Of a stretch of 64,000 nucleotides of DNA, positions 18,835 to 28,122 are shown piece by piece. This stretch comes from Fretibacterium fastidiosum (lineage in GTDB: Bacteria > Synergistota > Synergistia > Synergistales > Aminobacteriaceae): the NCBI RefSeq assembly GCF_964642095.1, contig NZ_OZ209244.1, positions 2,542,001 to 2,606,000 of the forward strand, in the 5' to 3' direction. The translations under genes and the position numbers were made by a program. How positions within the stretch are numbered: position 1 is the first letter of the stretch; every line of letters starts with the position of its first letter. The notes under the pieces were generated by a model, which saw only the letters and a program-made list of their open reading frames with translations, searched no databases and was not told the origin of the DNA.

Positions 18835-21800
18835 TCACACCTCAAAATGCTTTTCCAGACCATTCTCCGACGCCATGGAGACGGTCAGCGCGTTCGCGTT
18901 TGTGGAAGATGCAACCGCGGAGAAGTCGATGACCTTGTCCGAGTCCGCCGAATCAAAGGCCAGGCCGGCCACGGCAACGTCCATCCGGAGCTGCGCACCT
19001 GCATAATCCTCAGGCCCCATCGCTTCACTCATCGCACTCATCGAAAGAAGGGAGGCTGGCGCAGACGCCCCAAAGTCATCGAGGGCTGCCTGAAGCTGCA
19101 TGGGCGACATGAACGGCGCGCTGCCGGAGGTCCCGCTTTCCATCGCGTTGACGTCCTCCCTGGTCCACACGGTCCCGTCCGCGAACTCCACCTCGTCCAG
19201 CTTGCGGTCATCGTTAGCGTACCAATTTTGCACCAATACGCTCCCCGTTCCGTCCTTCAACGAGAACGTCACGTCGTTACCTCGGCGGATAATCTCGATA
19301 TCCTCCGAAGTTATCCCCTCGCCGAACTTCAGACGGTCCGTTCCCTTATCGTCGTGATAGTACGTGCTGTTGTCGATCGTGTCGTGACCATCGCCCTTGT
19401 TGTACACATACGTGTCGCTGCCGTAGCCGCCCTCGAGGTAGTCGTCGCCCGTCCCGCCGGCAAGAACGTCGTCTCCATTCTGACCATACAAATTGTCGTT
19501 GCCGGCCTCACCGTACACCGTGTCGTCGCCATTGCCGGCATAGATCGTGTCGTCTCCGCCGCCCGCACGGATCGTCTCGTTTCCGCCGTAGTTCTCGGCC
19601 TTGCCCAGAACTTCGCCCTCGTTCGTTCCGTAGGCCACCGTACGGGACGCCACATCCTCCATGCTCCACTTCGTCCCGTCCGCGAACTCCACCTCGTCCA
19701 GCTTACAGTGATCGTTAACGTACCAATTTTGCACCAATACGCTCCCCGTTCCGTCCTTCAACGAGAACGTCACATCGTTACCCCGGCGGATAATCTCGAT
19801 ATCCTCCGAAGTTATCCCCTCGCCGAACTTCAGACGGTCCGTTCCCTTATCGTCGTGATAGTACGTGCTGTTGTCGATCGTGTCGTGACCATCGCCCTTG
19901 TTGTACACATACGTGTCGCTGCCGTAGCCTCCCTCGAGGTAGTCGTCGCCCGTCCCGCCGGCAAGAACGTCGTCTCCATTCTGACCATACAAATTGTCGT
20001 TGCCGGCCTCACCGTACACCGTGTCGTCGCCATTGCCGGCATAGATCGTGTCGTCTCCGCCGCCCGCACGGATCGTGTCGTTTCCGCCGTAGTTCTCGGC
20101 CTTGCCCAGAACTTCGCCCTCGTTCGTTCCGTAGGCCACCGTACGGGACGCCACATCCTCCATGCTCCACTTCGTCCCGTCCGCGAACTCCACCTCGTCC
20201 AGCTTACAGTCATCGTTAGCGTACCAATTTTGCACCAATACGCTCCCCGTTCCGTCCTTCAACGAGAACGTCACGTCGTTACCCCGGCGGATAATCTCGA
20301 TATCCTCCGAAGTTATCCCCTCGCCAAACTTCAGACGGTCCGTCCCACCATCTACGGAATACGTATACTGGTTGATCGTGTCGTGACCATCGCCCTTGTT
20401 GTACACATACGTGTCGCTGCCGAGACCACCTTCGAGGTAGTCGTCGCCCGTCCCGCCGGCAAGAACGTCGTCTCCATTCTGACCATACAAATTGTCGTTG
20501 CCGGCCTCACCGTACACCGTGTCGTCGCCATTGCCGGCATAGATCGTGTCGTCTCCGCCGCCCGCACGGATCGTCTCGTTTCCGCCGAAGTTCTCGGCCT
20601 TGCCCAGAACTTCGCCCTCGTTCGTTCCGTAGGCCACCGTACGGGACGCCACATCCTCCATGCTCCACTTCGTCCCGTCCGCGAACTCCACCTCGTCCAG
20701 CTTACAGTGATCGTTAACGTACCAATTTTGCACCAATACGCTCCCCGTTCCGTCCTTCAACGAGAACGTCACATCGTTACCCCGGCGGATAATCTCGATA
20801 TCCTCCGAAGTTATCCCTTCGCCAAACTTCAGACGGTCCGTTCCCTTATCGTCGTGATAGTACGTGCTGTTGTCGATCGTGTCGTGACCATCGCCCTTGT
20901 TGTACACATACGTGTCGCTGCCGTAGCCGCCCTCGAGGTAGTCGTCGCCCGTCCCGCCGGCAAGAACGTCGTCTCCATTCTGACCATACAAATTGTCGTT
21001 GCCGGCCTCACCGTACACCGTGTCGTCGCCATTGCCGGCATAGATCGTGTCGTCTCCGCCGCCCGCACGGATCGTCTCGTTTCCGCCGTAGTTCTCGGCC
21101 TTGCCCAGAACTTCGCCCTCATCCGTTCCGTAGGCCACCGTACGGGACGCCACATCCTCCATGCTCCACTTCGTCCCGTCCGCGAACTCCACCTCGTCCA
21201 GCTTACAGTGATCGTTAGCGTACCAATTTTGCACCAATACGCTCCCCGTTCCGTCCTTCAACGAGAACGTCACGTCGTTACCCCGGCGGATAATCTCGAT
21301 ATCCTCCGAAGTTATCCCTTCGCCGAACTTCAGACGGTCCGTCCCACCATCTACGGAATACGTATACTGGTTGATCGTGTCGTGACCATCGCCCTTGTTG
21401 TACACATACGTGTCGCTGCCGTAGCCGCCCTCGAGGTAGTCGTCACCCGCTCCGCCGACAAGGACGTCGTCTCCATTCTGACCATACAGATTGTCGTTGC
21501 CGGCCTCGCCGTATGCCTTGTCGTCGCCATTGCCGGCATAGATCGTGTCGTCTCCGCCGCCCGCACGGATCGTGTCGTGGCCTCCATAGTTCTCGACCTT
21601 GCCCAGAACTTCGCCCTCATCCGTTCCGTAGGCCACCGCACGAGACGCTACATCCTCGACGCTCCACTTCGTCCCGTCCGCGAACTCCACCTCGTCCAGT
21701 TTACAGTGATCGTTAGCGTACCAATTTTGCACCAACACGCTCCCCGTTCCGTCCTTCAACGAGAACGTCACGTCGTTACCCCGGCGGATAATCTCGATAT

Positions 21801-24276
21801 CCTCCGAAGTTATCCCCTCGCCGAACTTCAGACGGTCCGTCCCAGCATCTACGGAATACGTATACTGGTTGATCGTGTCGTGACCATCGCCCTTGTTGTA
21901 CACATACGTGTCACTGCCGTAGCCTCCCTCGAGGTAGTCGTCCCCGGCTCCGCCGGCAAGAACGTCGTCTCCATTCTGACCATACAGATTGTCGTTGCCG
22001 GCCTCACCGTACACCGTGTCGTCGCCATTGCCGGCATAAATCGTGTCGTCTCCGCCGCCCGCACGGATCGTCTCGTTTCCGCCGTAGTTCTCGGCCTTGC
22101 CCAGAACTTCGCCCTCGTTCGTTCCGTAGGCCACCGTACGGGACGCCACATCCTCCATGCTCCACTTCGTCCCGTCCGCGAACTCCACCTCGTCCAGCTT
22201 ACAGTCATCGTTAGCGTACCAATTTTGCACCAATACGCTCCCCGTTCCGTCCTTCAACGAGAACGTCACGTCGTTACCACGGCGGATAATCTCGATATCC
22301 TCCGAAGTTATCCCCTCGCCGAACTTCAGACGGTCCGTTCCCTTATCGTCGTGATAGTACGTGCTGTTGTCGATCGTGTCGTGACCATCGCCCTTGTTGT
22401 ACACATACGTGTCACTGCCGTAGCCGCCCTCGAGGTAGTCGTCACCCGCTCCGCCGACAAGGACGTCGTCTCCATTCTGACCATACAGATTGTCGTTGCC
22501 GGCCTCGCCATACAGATACCTCACGCCATCCCGCGTCAGGACGATGGCGCTTCCCTGCCAGGCGATCTCGCCTTCGCAGAGCTCCTTCAGCTCGGCCCCC
22601 TGCCCTTTCAGTTCAGCACCCAACTTCTGCCGAAGCTCCAAAAACTCCGCATAGGCCTTCTCGGCCCCAGTCTCCGCCGGCGTCTCCACGCTCAGTCCCA
22701 ACTTGGCCCGATAGCTGGCCCGCAGTCCCGCCTCCTTCCGGCTGGTCTCCGCGGCCTGCTTCAGGTCCGTCTCCGTGTCCGCCATCATCTTTTTGAGGCC
22801 CCAAAGCTGCTCCAGCGCCATCCGCGGGTCCGTCTTCGCCGTCTCCCCAAGCCACGCAAAGGCAGGGTCCATCAGGATATCCAGCTTTCCCGGCTTCACG
22901 ACGTTCCCCTCCGCGTCCTTCTCCGGCTCCGTCACCTTGTATTCCACGTGCTCGAAGAACGGCTTCAGGTGCGTCTGTGCCAGCAGCCCCGCCTCCATAT
23001 CACGCACAAGGTCCGCGTAGAGCTCCTTCAGGAGCGGTGCTGCCGTGTTGTTGGGGTTCGGCCCGTCCACGCCGTTGAAGCCCTCGCCGAAGAACTGCTC
23101 CAGAAACGCCAGCTGACGCGCGTCCATCTGGCCGCCGCGGCTTCCTGGGTCCACGCCGTCCACCCCGGCCCACTTCTGGAGGAGGGACTCGAAAATCCGA
23201 CCGCGCTTCGACGGGTCCTTCTCCGCCGCGTACCGCTCCACCAGCCCGCGCAGCGCTCCGCTTCCGTCGCGGACCATGGCCTGGCGCAGGTCGTGCATGT
23301 TACCGAAGCCCATCAGGTTGGGCAGCGCCGCAACGTCCTCCGGAACGTCAAGGATTTCGTCCGGGATGGAGTACATCGGAGCACTGTAGGGCAGCACCTC
23401 TGCAATCGTGCCCGTACTTCCGTCCTGCCATGTAAAACTTCCCTGATTGCGGACCGATCCGCCCGACTTCCAGAGTGCACGGTCCGCCTCGCGCGCCTGG
23501 TCCTTCAGGGCCAACACTCGTTCTTCCCACGTCAACTTCGCGAGATCGTCCTGGGACAGCGTCGGCGACGTGTCTGGGTTCACGGCCTCCGAAGCCACGT
23601 TCAGGCTCTTGATCCCCGCGTCGGCCAGGCTCGCCATCCTTCCCTCGCCCGTCAGGACCTTCAGCGAGGCGTATATCTCGTCGGAAGCGTCGATCTTGCC
23701 GTCTCCGTTGGAGTCGTACGCCCTCAGGGCGTCGAAGCCCGTGAGGGCCCTGGAACCATCCGGCAGGGTCATGACGTCGCCAAACAGCTCGCTGCCATTG
23801 TCCGCCTTGCCGTTGAAGTTCTTATCGAGCACCAGGAACGCGTCTGTCCCGTCGATCCAACGGGTAAACTCATGGAACCCGTTGGCGTTGAGGTCAAAGA
23901 ACGCCGCGTTCTTCAGCTCCACTTTCCCGTCCCGATTCAGGTCCAGAACCAACGGGTCGACACGGGCAGGGGGAGTGCTGGCTCCACTCCATGGGTCTGG
24001 GAGTGGATTACATAAACAGATTGGAGAACATTTACAAGTTGGATTTAAAAAAGAAAAAGAATTAAACCCATACGAAGCTACAATTCCAAGGGCCTCAGCT
24101 CCTGCTAATCCTTTCATCGCTCCAACAGCGGCACCAAACAACACACCAAAAGGCCCAGCACTTGCACCAGCCAAACCTCCACATATGGCACCACATATAG
24201 AGCCTAGAATCCATGAAAACCGCGTTACAGAAACATCCCCCAAAACTCTTGTTGAATCACAACCACAATGAGACAT
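18835..24276 (-). CDS. Large RTX carrier 1 with glycine-zipper N-terminal domain
   Basis: An 1813-residue protein, probably type I secreted. Residues 1-100 are a variable domain: an N-terminal CGC motif, glycine-zipper hydrophobic segments (GSICGAICGGLAGASAG and GVLFGAAVGAMKGLAG), then CKCSPICLC. At about residue 105 the conserved trunk begins (DPLVLDLNRDGKVEL) with four EF-hand-like loops, such as DKNFNGKADNGSE and DSNGDGKIDASDE. An FrpC-like region follows to about residue 560. From about 590 to 1710 there are seven units, each pairing GGxGxD nonapeptides with an HCBP-related block (DRLKFGEGI...VQNWY). A glycine-poor C-terminal tail of about 100 residues probably holds the secretion signal. 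AAGGAG precedes the ATG; an in-frame TTG sits one codon earlier. Confidence 0.9.
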   Translation of the reverse strand: MSHCGCDSTRVLGDVSVTRFSWILGSICGAICGGLAGASAGPFGVLFGAAVGAMKGLAGAEALGIVASYGFNSFSFLNPTCKCSPICLCNPLPDPWSGASTPPARVDPLVLDLNRDGKVELKNAAFFDLNANGFHEFTRWIDGTDAFLVLDKNFNGKADNGSELFGDVMTLPDGSRALTGFDALRAYDSNGDGKIDASDEIYASLKVLTGEGRMASLADAGIKSLNVASEAVNPDTSPTLSQDDLAKLTWEERVLALKDQAREADRALWKSGGSVRNQGSFTWQDGSTGTIAEVLPYSAPMYSIPDEILDVPEDVAALPNLMGFGNMHDLRQAMVRDGSGALRGLVERYAAEKDPSKRGRIFESLLQKWAGVDGVDPGSRGGQMDARQLAFLEQFFGEGFNGVDGPNPNNTAAPLLKELYADLVRDMEAGLLAQTHLKPFFEHVEYKVTEPEKDAEGNVVKPGKLDILMDPAFAWLGETAKTDPRMALEQLWGLKKMMADTETDLKQAAETSRKEAGLRASYRAKLGLSVETPAETGAEKAYAEFLELRQKLGAELKGQGAELKELCEGEIAWQGSAIVLTRDGVRYLYGEAGNDNLYGQNGDDVLVGGAGDDYLEGGYGSDTYVYNKGDGHDTIDNSTYYHDDKGTDRLKFGEGITSEDIEIIRRGNDVTFSLKDGTGSVLVQNWYANDDCKLDEVEFADGTKWSMEDVASRTVAYGTNEGEVLGKAENYGGNETIRAGGGDDTIYAGNGDDTVYGEAGNDNLYGQNGDDVLAGGAGDDYLEGGYGSDTYVYNKGDGHDTINQYTYSVDAGTDRLKFGEGITSEDIEIIRRGNDVTFSLKDGTGSVLVQNWYANDHCKLDEVEFADGTKWSVEDVASRAVAYGTDEGEVLGKVENYGGHDTIRAGGGDDTIYAGNGDDKAYGEAGNDNLYGQNGDDVLVGGAGDDYLEGGYGSDTYVYNKGDGHDTINQYTYSVDGGTDRLKFGEGITSEDIEIIRRGNDVTFSLKDGTGSVLVQNWYANDHCKLDEVEFADGTKWSMEDVASRTVAYGTDEGEVLGKAENYGGNETIRAGGGDDTIYAGNGDDTVYGEAGNDNLYGQNGDDVLAGGTGDDYLEGGYGSDTYVYNKGDGHDTIDNSTYYHDDKGTDRLKFGEGITSEDIEIIRRGNDVTFSLKDGTGSVLVQNWYVNDHCKLDEVEFADGTKWSMEDVASRTVAYGTNEGEVLGKAENFGGNETIRAGGGDDTIYAGNGDDTVYGEAGNDNLYGQNGDDVLAGGTGDDYLEGGLGSDTYVYNKGDGHDTINQYTYSVDGGTDRLKFGEGITSEDIEIIRRGNDVTFSLKDGTGSVLVQNWYANDDCKLDEVEFADGTKWSMEDVASRTVAYGTNEGEVLGKAENYGGNDTIRAGGGDDTIYAGNGDDTVYGEAGNDNLYGQNGDDVLAGGTGDDYLEGGYGSDTYVYNKGDGHDTIDNSTYYHDDKGTDRLKFGEGITSEDIEIIRRGNDVTFSLKDGTGSVLVQNWYVNDHCKLDEVEFADGTKWSMEDVASRTVAYGTNEGEVLGKAENYGGNETIRAGGGDDTIYAGNGDDTVYGEAGNDNLYGQNGDDVLAGGTGDDYLEGGYGSDTYVYNKGDGHDTIDNSTYYHDDKGTDRLKFGEGITSEDIEIIRRGNDVTFSLKDGTGSVLVQNWYANDDRKLDEVEFADGTVWTREDVNAMESGTSGSAPFMSPMQLQAALDDFGASAPASLLSMSAMSEAMGPEDYAGAQLRMDVAVAGLAFDSADSDKVIDFSAVASSTNANALTVSMASENGLEKHFEV

Positions 24277-24308
24277 CAAATCCCAACTCCTTTTTTAATG
24301 CACAATGT

Positions 24309-24725
24309 TTAAAATGCGAACCGAAAAATACAAGGCCATCGTGCAGCAATAAAGGTTAACGAAAAAGATTCCCATCTTGAAACTACTTCTGGCGTAAGGC
24401 AAAGCGATATTATCGTTGACACTAAGTAATAATACGCAAGCTCAACACCTAGCATTGTTAACACAGACAATATCCTTATTAGCTTCTTTCGGTGAAAAAT
24501 ACGTTCAAAAACAAACCCATTAAAATAATAACCTGAAATATAGCACATCGACATACCGATAAGCGTGACTAAAAAATACAAAACAAACGTCGGCGCGTTG
24601 TTTTCTTTGTAGACATATAATGCTGTAAAATATTCGAAAAAACTAATCATAATTATAAAAAAAAACGATAGCAAACGTTCTTTTGAAAAAATGACTTTAT
24701 CAGTTACATTGCCTTTGTTATTCAT
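24309..24725 (-). CDS. Small multi-spanning membrane protein upstream of RTX carrier 1
   Basis: A 138-residue protein with four likely membrane segments, for example LLSFFFIIMISFFEYF and FVLYFLVTLIGMSMCYI. I do not recognise a family. I chose the ATG at 24725 because AGGAGAAGG lies just upstream; an in-frame ATG at 24746 is weaker. It is AT-rich, unlike the GC-rich trunk of the next gene, whose start lies about 30 bases downstream. It is the only gene between an R1 promoter and carrier 1, so it is the best candidate for a dedicated immunity or accessory protein. That role is inferred from position only. Confidence 0.7.
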   Translation of the reverse strand: MNNKGNVTDKVIFSKERLLSFFFIIMISFFEYFTALYVYKENNAPTFVLYFLVTLIGMSMCYISGYYFNGFVFERIFHRKKLIRILSVLTMLGVELAYYYLVSTIISLCLTPEVVSRWESFSLTFIAARWPCIFRFAF

Positions 24726-24784
24726 CTTTCCTTCTCCTGTTTCCATCTTGAAAATTACCGAGGCTTATTTAAAAGAGTCTATAC

Positions 24785-25015
24785 CCCACACAGCGCGAAA
24801 CCTCCCCTCCCCCGGGCCGCTTCGCGCTGTCGTTTTCAGGAATTCGTGGTTGTTCAGGTCTGCGCGTCGCCGCGGCGTTTCCGAGTTACCCTTCCGAGTT
24901 GCAACTCTGTACCCAACTGAAGTATAAAAACGATGTATCATTATCTTATCAATGATCTAGCGTCCTATCAAGGGGGAACAAGAAGTTTTTTCTGAAAAGA
25001 CACTCAAAGCATGGA
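24785..25015 (-). promoter_or_regulatory. R1 promoter-leader module, copy 1
   Basis: Minus-strand promoter with -35 TTGATA (24966-24971), 17-base spacer and -10 TAAGAT (24943-24948). The shared leader follows, ending in the hairpin formed by AGCGCGAA and TTCGCGCT. This copy and copy 3 share a variant central section (CGTTTCCGAGTTACCC on the plus strand). It lies upstream of the membrane protein and RTX carrier 1. Confidence 0.85.
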
Positions 25016-25065
25016 CATCCGTTGCAGCAGGCCCGCAGAAGGGGCATAAGGAAGCCAGCCTCCAA

Positions 25066-26466
25066 TTACGCCGCACAGGCCGGGTCCATCAGGATGTCCA
25101 GCCTGCCAGGCTTCACAACGTTGCCCTCCGCGTCCTTCTCCGGCTCCGTCACCTTGTACTCCACGTGCTCGAAGAACGGCTTCAGGTGCGTCTGCGCCAG
25201 CAGCCCCGCCTCCATGTCACGCACGAGGTCCGCGTAGAGCTCCTTCAGGAGCGGCGCCGCCGTGTTGTTGGGGTTCGGCCCGTCCACGCCGTTGAAGCCC
25301 TCGCCGAAGAACTGCTCCAGAAACGCCAACTGACGCGCGTCCATCTGGCCACCGCGGCTCCCTGGGTCCACGCCGTCCACCCCGGCCCACTTCTGGAGAA
25401 GGGACTCGAAAATCCGACCGCGCTTCGACGGGTCCTTCTCCGCCGCGTACTGCTCCACCAGCCCACGCAGCGCACCACTTCCGTCCCGGACCATGGCCTG
25501 GCGCAGGCCGTGCATGTTACCGAAGCCCATCAGGTTGGGCAACGCCGCGACGTCCTCAGGGACGTCAAGGATTTCGTCCGGGATGGAGTACATCGGAGCA
25601 CTGTAGGGCAGCACCTCCGCGATCGTGCCCGTACTTCCGTCCTGCCATGTAAAACTTCCCTGATTGCGGATCGATCCGCCCGACTCCCAGAGTGCACGGT
25701 CCGCCTCGCGCGCCTGGTCCTTCAGGGCCAGGACCCGCTCCTCCCACGTCAGCTTCGCGAGATCGTCCTGGGACAGCGTCGGCGACATGTCTGCGTTCAC
25801 GGCTTCCGAGGCCACGTTCAGGCTCTTGATCCCCGCGTCGGCCAGGTTCGCCATCTTCCCCTCGCCCGTCAGGACCTTCAGCGAGGCATAGATATCGTCG
25901 GAGGCGTCGATCTTTCCGTCTCCGTTGGAGTCGTACGCCCTCAGGGCGTCGAAGCCCGTGAGGGCCAGGGACCCGTCCGGCAGGGTCATGACGTCGCCGA
26001 ACAGCTCGCTGCCATTGTCCGCCTTGCCGTTGAAGTTCTTGTCCAGCACCAGAAAGGCGTCCGTCTTGTCGATCCACCGCGTAAACTCATGGAACCCGTT
26101 GGCGTTCAGGTCAAAGAACGCCGCGTTCTTCAGCTCAACCTTCCCATCCCGATTCAGGTCCAGGACCAACGGGTCGCGACGGGCGGGGACAGCTTGACTA
26201 TCAGGCCACGCTCCACAACTGACAAGATATAATGCATGAGCAAATGCTAATTTGCGCTCGACAAGAATTCCTTTCGTTCGATATAAGAACGTATCTTTAC
26301 TAACCTTAGAAGCGCTGTAAAGCAAATTTACGCTTGTTAATCCCCAACCTGCACCACTAACCTTCAATTCCATAAGGCCACCGATGAGGTCTGCTCCTTT
26401 GTCAATCGCTTCCCCAAGAAAGTCCCCCAGTTGTCTTAACCCGTCAACAAAGAAATCTCCTATCAC
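25066..26466 (-). CDS. Truncated carrier without RTX repeats (MIG-type N-domain)
   Basis: A 466-residue paralogue of the large carriers. Residues 1-95 form a variable domain with amphipathic helices (GLRQLGDFLGEAIDKGADLI) ending in GAWPDSQ. The shared EF-hand-like trunk starts at RRDPLVLDLN and runs through the FrpC-like region. It stops at LDILMDPACAA, where the long carriers continue into WLGETAKTD. There is no RTX region and no C-terminal tail, so secretion by the neighbouring exporter is doubtful. The start is GTG, after AGGGGTGA. Two other genes (34104 and 36906) end at the same codon. It is either a functional short form, a decayed gene or a silent donor for recombination. Confidence 0.8.
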   Translation of the reverse strand: MIGDFFVDGLRQLGDFLGEAIDKGADLIGGLMELKVSGAGWGLTSVNLLYSASKVSKDTFLYRTKGILVERKLAFAHALYLVSCGAWPDSQAVPARRDPLVLDLNRDGKVELKNAAFFDLNANGFHEFTRWIDKTDAFLVLDKNFNGKADNGSELFGDVMTLPDGSLALTGFDALRAYDSNGDGKIDASDDIYASLKVLTGEGKMANLADAGIKSLNVASEAVNADMSPTLSQDDLAKLTWEERVLALKDQAREADRALWESGGSIRNQGSFTWQDGSTGTIAEVLPYSAPMYSIPDEILDVPEDVAALPNLMGFGNMHGLRQAMVRDGSGALRGLVEQYAAEKDPSKRGRIFESLLQKWAGVDGVDPGSRGGQMDARQLAFLEQFFGEGFNGVDGPNPNNTAAPLLKELYADLVRDMEAGLLAQTHLKPFFEHVEYKVTEPEKDAEGNVVKPGRLDILMDPACAA

Positions 26467-26480
26467 TTGTTTTCACCCCT

Positions 26481-26609
26481 CTAACGATACTTTTTATCAA
26501 TGAAACAATACACGGCGACAATAAACATCGCACCCCACATGACCAGGAATTCCCCGCAGGTTGGAATTTCGCCACTTACGGGAGCCGTTGTACCAAACAA
26601 AACAAGCAT
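26481..26609 (-). CDS. 42-residue single-span peptide, paralogue 1
   Basis: A small gene with a strong ribosome site (GAGGAGATATAA before the ATG at 26609). The product has one hydrophobic segment (FLVMWGAMFIVAVYCFI) preceded by IPTCGE and followed by a basic end (DKKYR). A second copy of 40 residues at 38318-38440 shares IPTCGEFLVMWGAMFIV and sits in the same place, between an ankyrin gene and an MIG-type carrier. Conservation of the protein between the copies while flanks vary supports it as a real gene. Its role is unknown; a small membrane immunity or accessory peptide is possible. Confidence 0.7.
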   Translation of the reverse strand: MLVLFGTTAPVSGEIPTCGEFLVMWGAMFIVAVYCFIDKKYR

Positions 26610-26689
26610 TTATATCTCCTCTCAATTTTTCAAAACTCCTCCTTCATACCTCTTCAAGTGTTACCTTCAATTACCATTCATTTTGTTTT

Positions 26690-27739
26690 TCAGAAGGGCC
26701 AGTACCAAGGCTTTCCTCGCCTGCCACCGACGCTCTTGAGGTATTCCGCAACCATCGTATTCCTACACATCTCGGCCATGTCGAGCGGCGTTCTCTTTTT
26801 ACCTTGACTGCTTAGAGCGTTGACCTCTGCCCCGGCCTCGACCAGGGTTTTCGCCACCTTCAGGAAGTCAGCCCCGTTCCTTCCTGTGCGCGTCAGCATC
26901 TCGCTGAAGCTCTCCCATTCTCCCGAAGGCCTTTGGTCTGTCAGGATTATTCCCGTCGCCACGTGCAAAGGTGTCACACCCTCCATGCCGACGTCAGGGC
27001 TCGCCCCATGGGCTAGCAGTGCAGACACCACTCTGGACCATCCCATAGCGGCAGCGAGGTATATAGGTGTAGCACCTTCGTTGTTGCTGGCGTTGACCTC
27101 AGCTCCCGACTGAATCAACAGGAGCGCCACCTCATCATCCGATCCCAATACTGCATCATGCAGCGCCGTATTTCCCTTCTTATCCTTGATATTCGGGTCC
27201 GCTCCTGCACTGAGCAGAACCTCCAGCAGCCGTGGAATACCCTTCAAATCCCCCTGCTGGATTTGGTTACGAATTTCCCTGTCACTGTAAAGCAGCGCTG
27301 CAATGTGGAGCGGCGTCGTTCCGTCACAATTTCGGGCATTGGCCAGGCTCATATCCTCCAACAACAGAAGGTTCACGATCGCGAGCGTCTTCTCCAGAGG
27401 GCGGCCTTTCACTGGGGCGATCATGGCACAGTGCAAAGTGGTCATGTCCCCGTTAGCCCTGTGTCCGGGCTTCGCTGAGGCACGGAGCAGCAGCCGAACG
27501 ACATCGGGGTCTCCCCTCCTGACGGCTATGAACAGGGGCGTCCAGCCGCTCTCGTTCTCCTGTTCCAAGTCCTGTCCGTTCTGGATCGCCGCCTCGATCT
27601 CCGCAATGTCACCGCTCTCGACCAAGGCAAAGAAGTCATCCTTGCCAATAGCGCCAAGGGCCGGCGCTGCCAAGCCCAAGAGCCAAAGGATGGACGCCAC
27701 AAAAAAACACGCGCTCGCCGCAGATAACTTCCGTCGCAA
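26690..27739 (-). CDS. Secreted ankyrin-repeat protein, copy 1
   Basis: A 349-residue protein starting at TTG, with GGGAGG 9 bases upstream. Residues 1-30 are a signal peptide (FFVASILWLLGLAAPALG). The rest is five to seven ankyrin repeats, for example GWTPLFIAVRRGDPDVVRLL, GNTALHDAV and GVTPLHVATG. The C-terminus is KPWYWPF, identical in all three copies of this family. Periplasmic ankyrin proteins mediate protein binding, and some act as immunity proteins to effectors or catalase inhibitors, but no partner can be read from this sequence. It precedes the 42-residue peptide and an MIG-type carrier, downstream of R1 copy 2. Confidence 0.85.
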   Translation of the reverse strand: MRRKLSAASACFFVASILWLLGLAAPALGAIGKDDFFALVESGDIAEIEAAIQNGQDLEQENESGWTPLFIAVRRGDPDVVRLLLRASAKPGHRANGDMTTLHCAMIAPVKGRPLEKTLAIVNLLLLEDMSLANARNCDGTTPLHIAALLYSDREIRNQIQQGDLKGIPRLLEVLLSAGADPNIKDKKGNTALHDAVLGSDDEVALLLIQSGAEVNASNNEGATPIYLAAAMGWSRVVSALLAHGASPDVGMEGVTPLHVATGIILTDQRPSGEWESFSEMLTRTGRNGADFLKVAKTLVEAGAEVNALSSQGKKRTPLDMAEMCRNTMVAEYLKSVGGRRGKPWYWPF

Positions 27740-27805
27740 GGACTTTCGCCTCCCACTTCTTCTGAATTTTCAGCCGTCGTCGTTTTGCCTGAATTTTAAA
27801 GAAGA

Positions 27806-28036
27806 GCGCGAAACCTCCCTTCTCCAGGTCGCTTCGCGCTGTCGATTTCAGGAATTCGTGGTTGTTCAGGTCTGCGCGTCGCCGCGGCTCTCCCGATTGT
27901 CCTTCCGAGTTCCAAGTCCCCATTACGTATTGAAACACAAAAACGATGTATTTTTATCCTATCAAGGTTGCCGGGCCGTGTCAAGAGGGGAAACAAGAAG
28001 TTTTTCTGAAAAGACGCTCAAAAACACGAAGATCAG
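27806..28036 (-). promoter_or_regulatory. R1 promoter-leader module, copy 2
   Basis: -35 TTGACA (27979-27984), 17-base spacer, -10 TAGGAT (27956-27961), reading toward ankyrin copy 1. The leader of about 150 bases ends in the AGCGCGAA/TTCGCGCT hairpin, whose loop carries GAAGGGAGG. About 70 more bases precede the TTG start of the ankyrin gene. Confidence 0.88.
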
Positions 28037-28037
28037 C

Positions 28038-28112
28038 TGATACCAATTCGCGTTTAATATGGATTGCCTCCCCTGAAAGGGGAGGTGGCCCGAAGGGCCG
28101 GAGGGGTTTGCT
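28038..28112 (+). repeat. Short R3 element
   Basis: TACCAATTCGCGTTTAATAT followed by the CCTCCCCTGAAAGGGGAGG hairpin, between the 3' end of RTX carrier 2 and R1 copy 2. The hairpin could end carrier 2 transcription. Confidence 0.65.
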
Positions 28113-28122
28113 TTTAGCCTGC

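Noticed and set aside
19150..22510. Regularly spaced repeats resembling a CRISPR array
   Set aside because: The repeats are in-frame coding units of about 498 bases with calcium-binding motifs; there are no short repeats with unique spacers and no cas genes.
18616..24015. A 1799-codon open frame on the plus strand opposite RTX carrier 1
   Set aside because: It is the antisense shadow of the repetitive GC-rich RTX gene; its translation is a low-complexity echo of the repeats, with no ribosome site or recognisable domain. The minus strand has clear EF-hand-like and RTX motifs.
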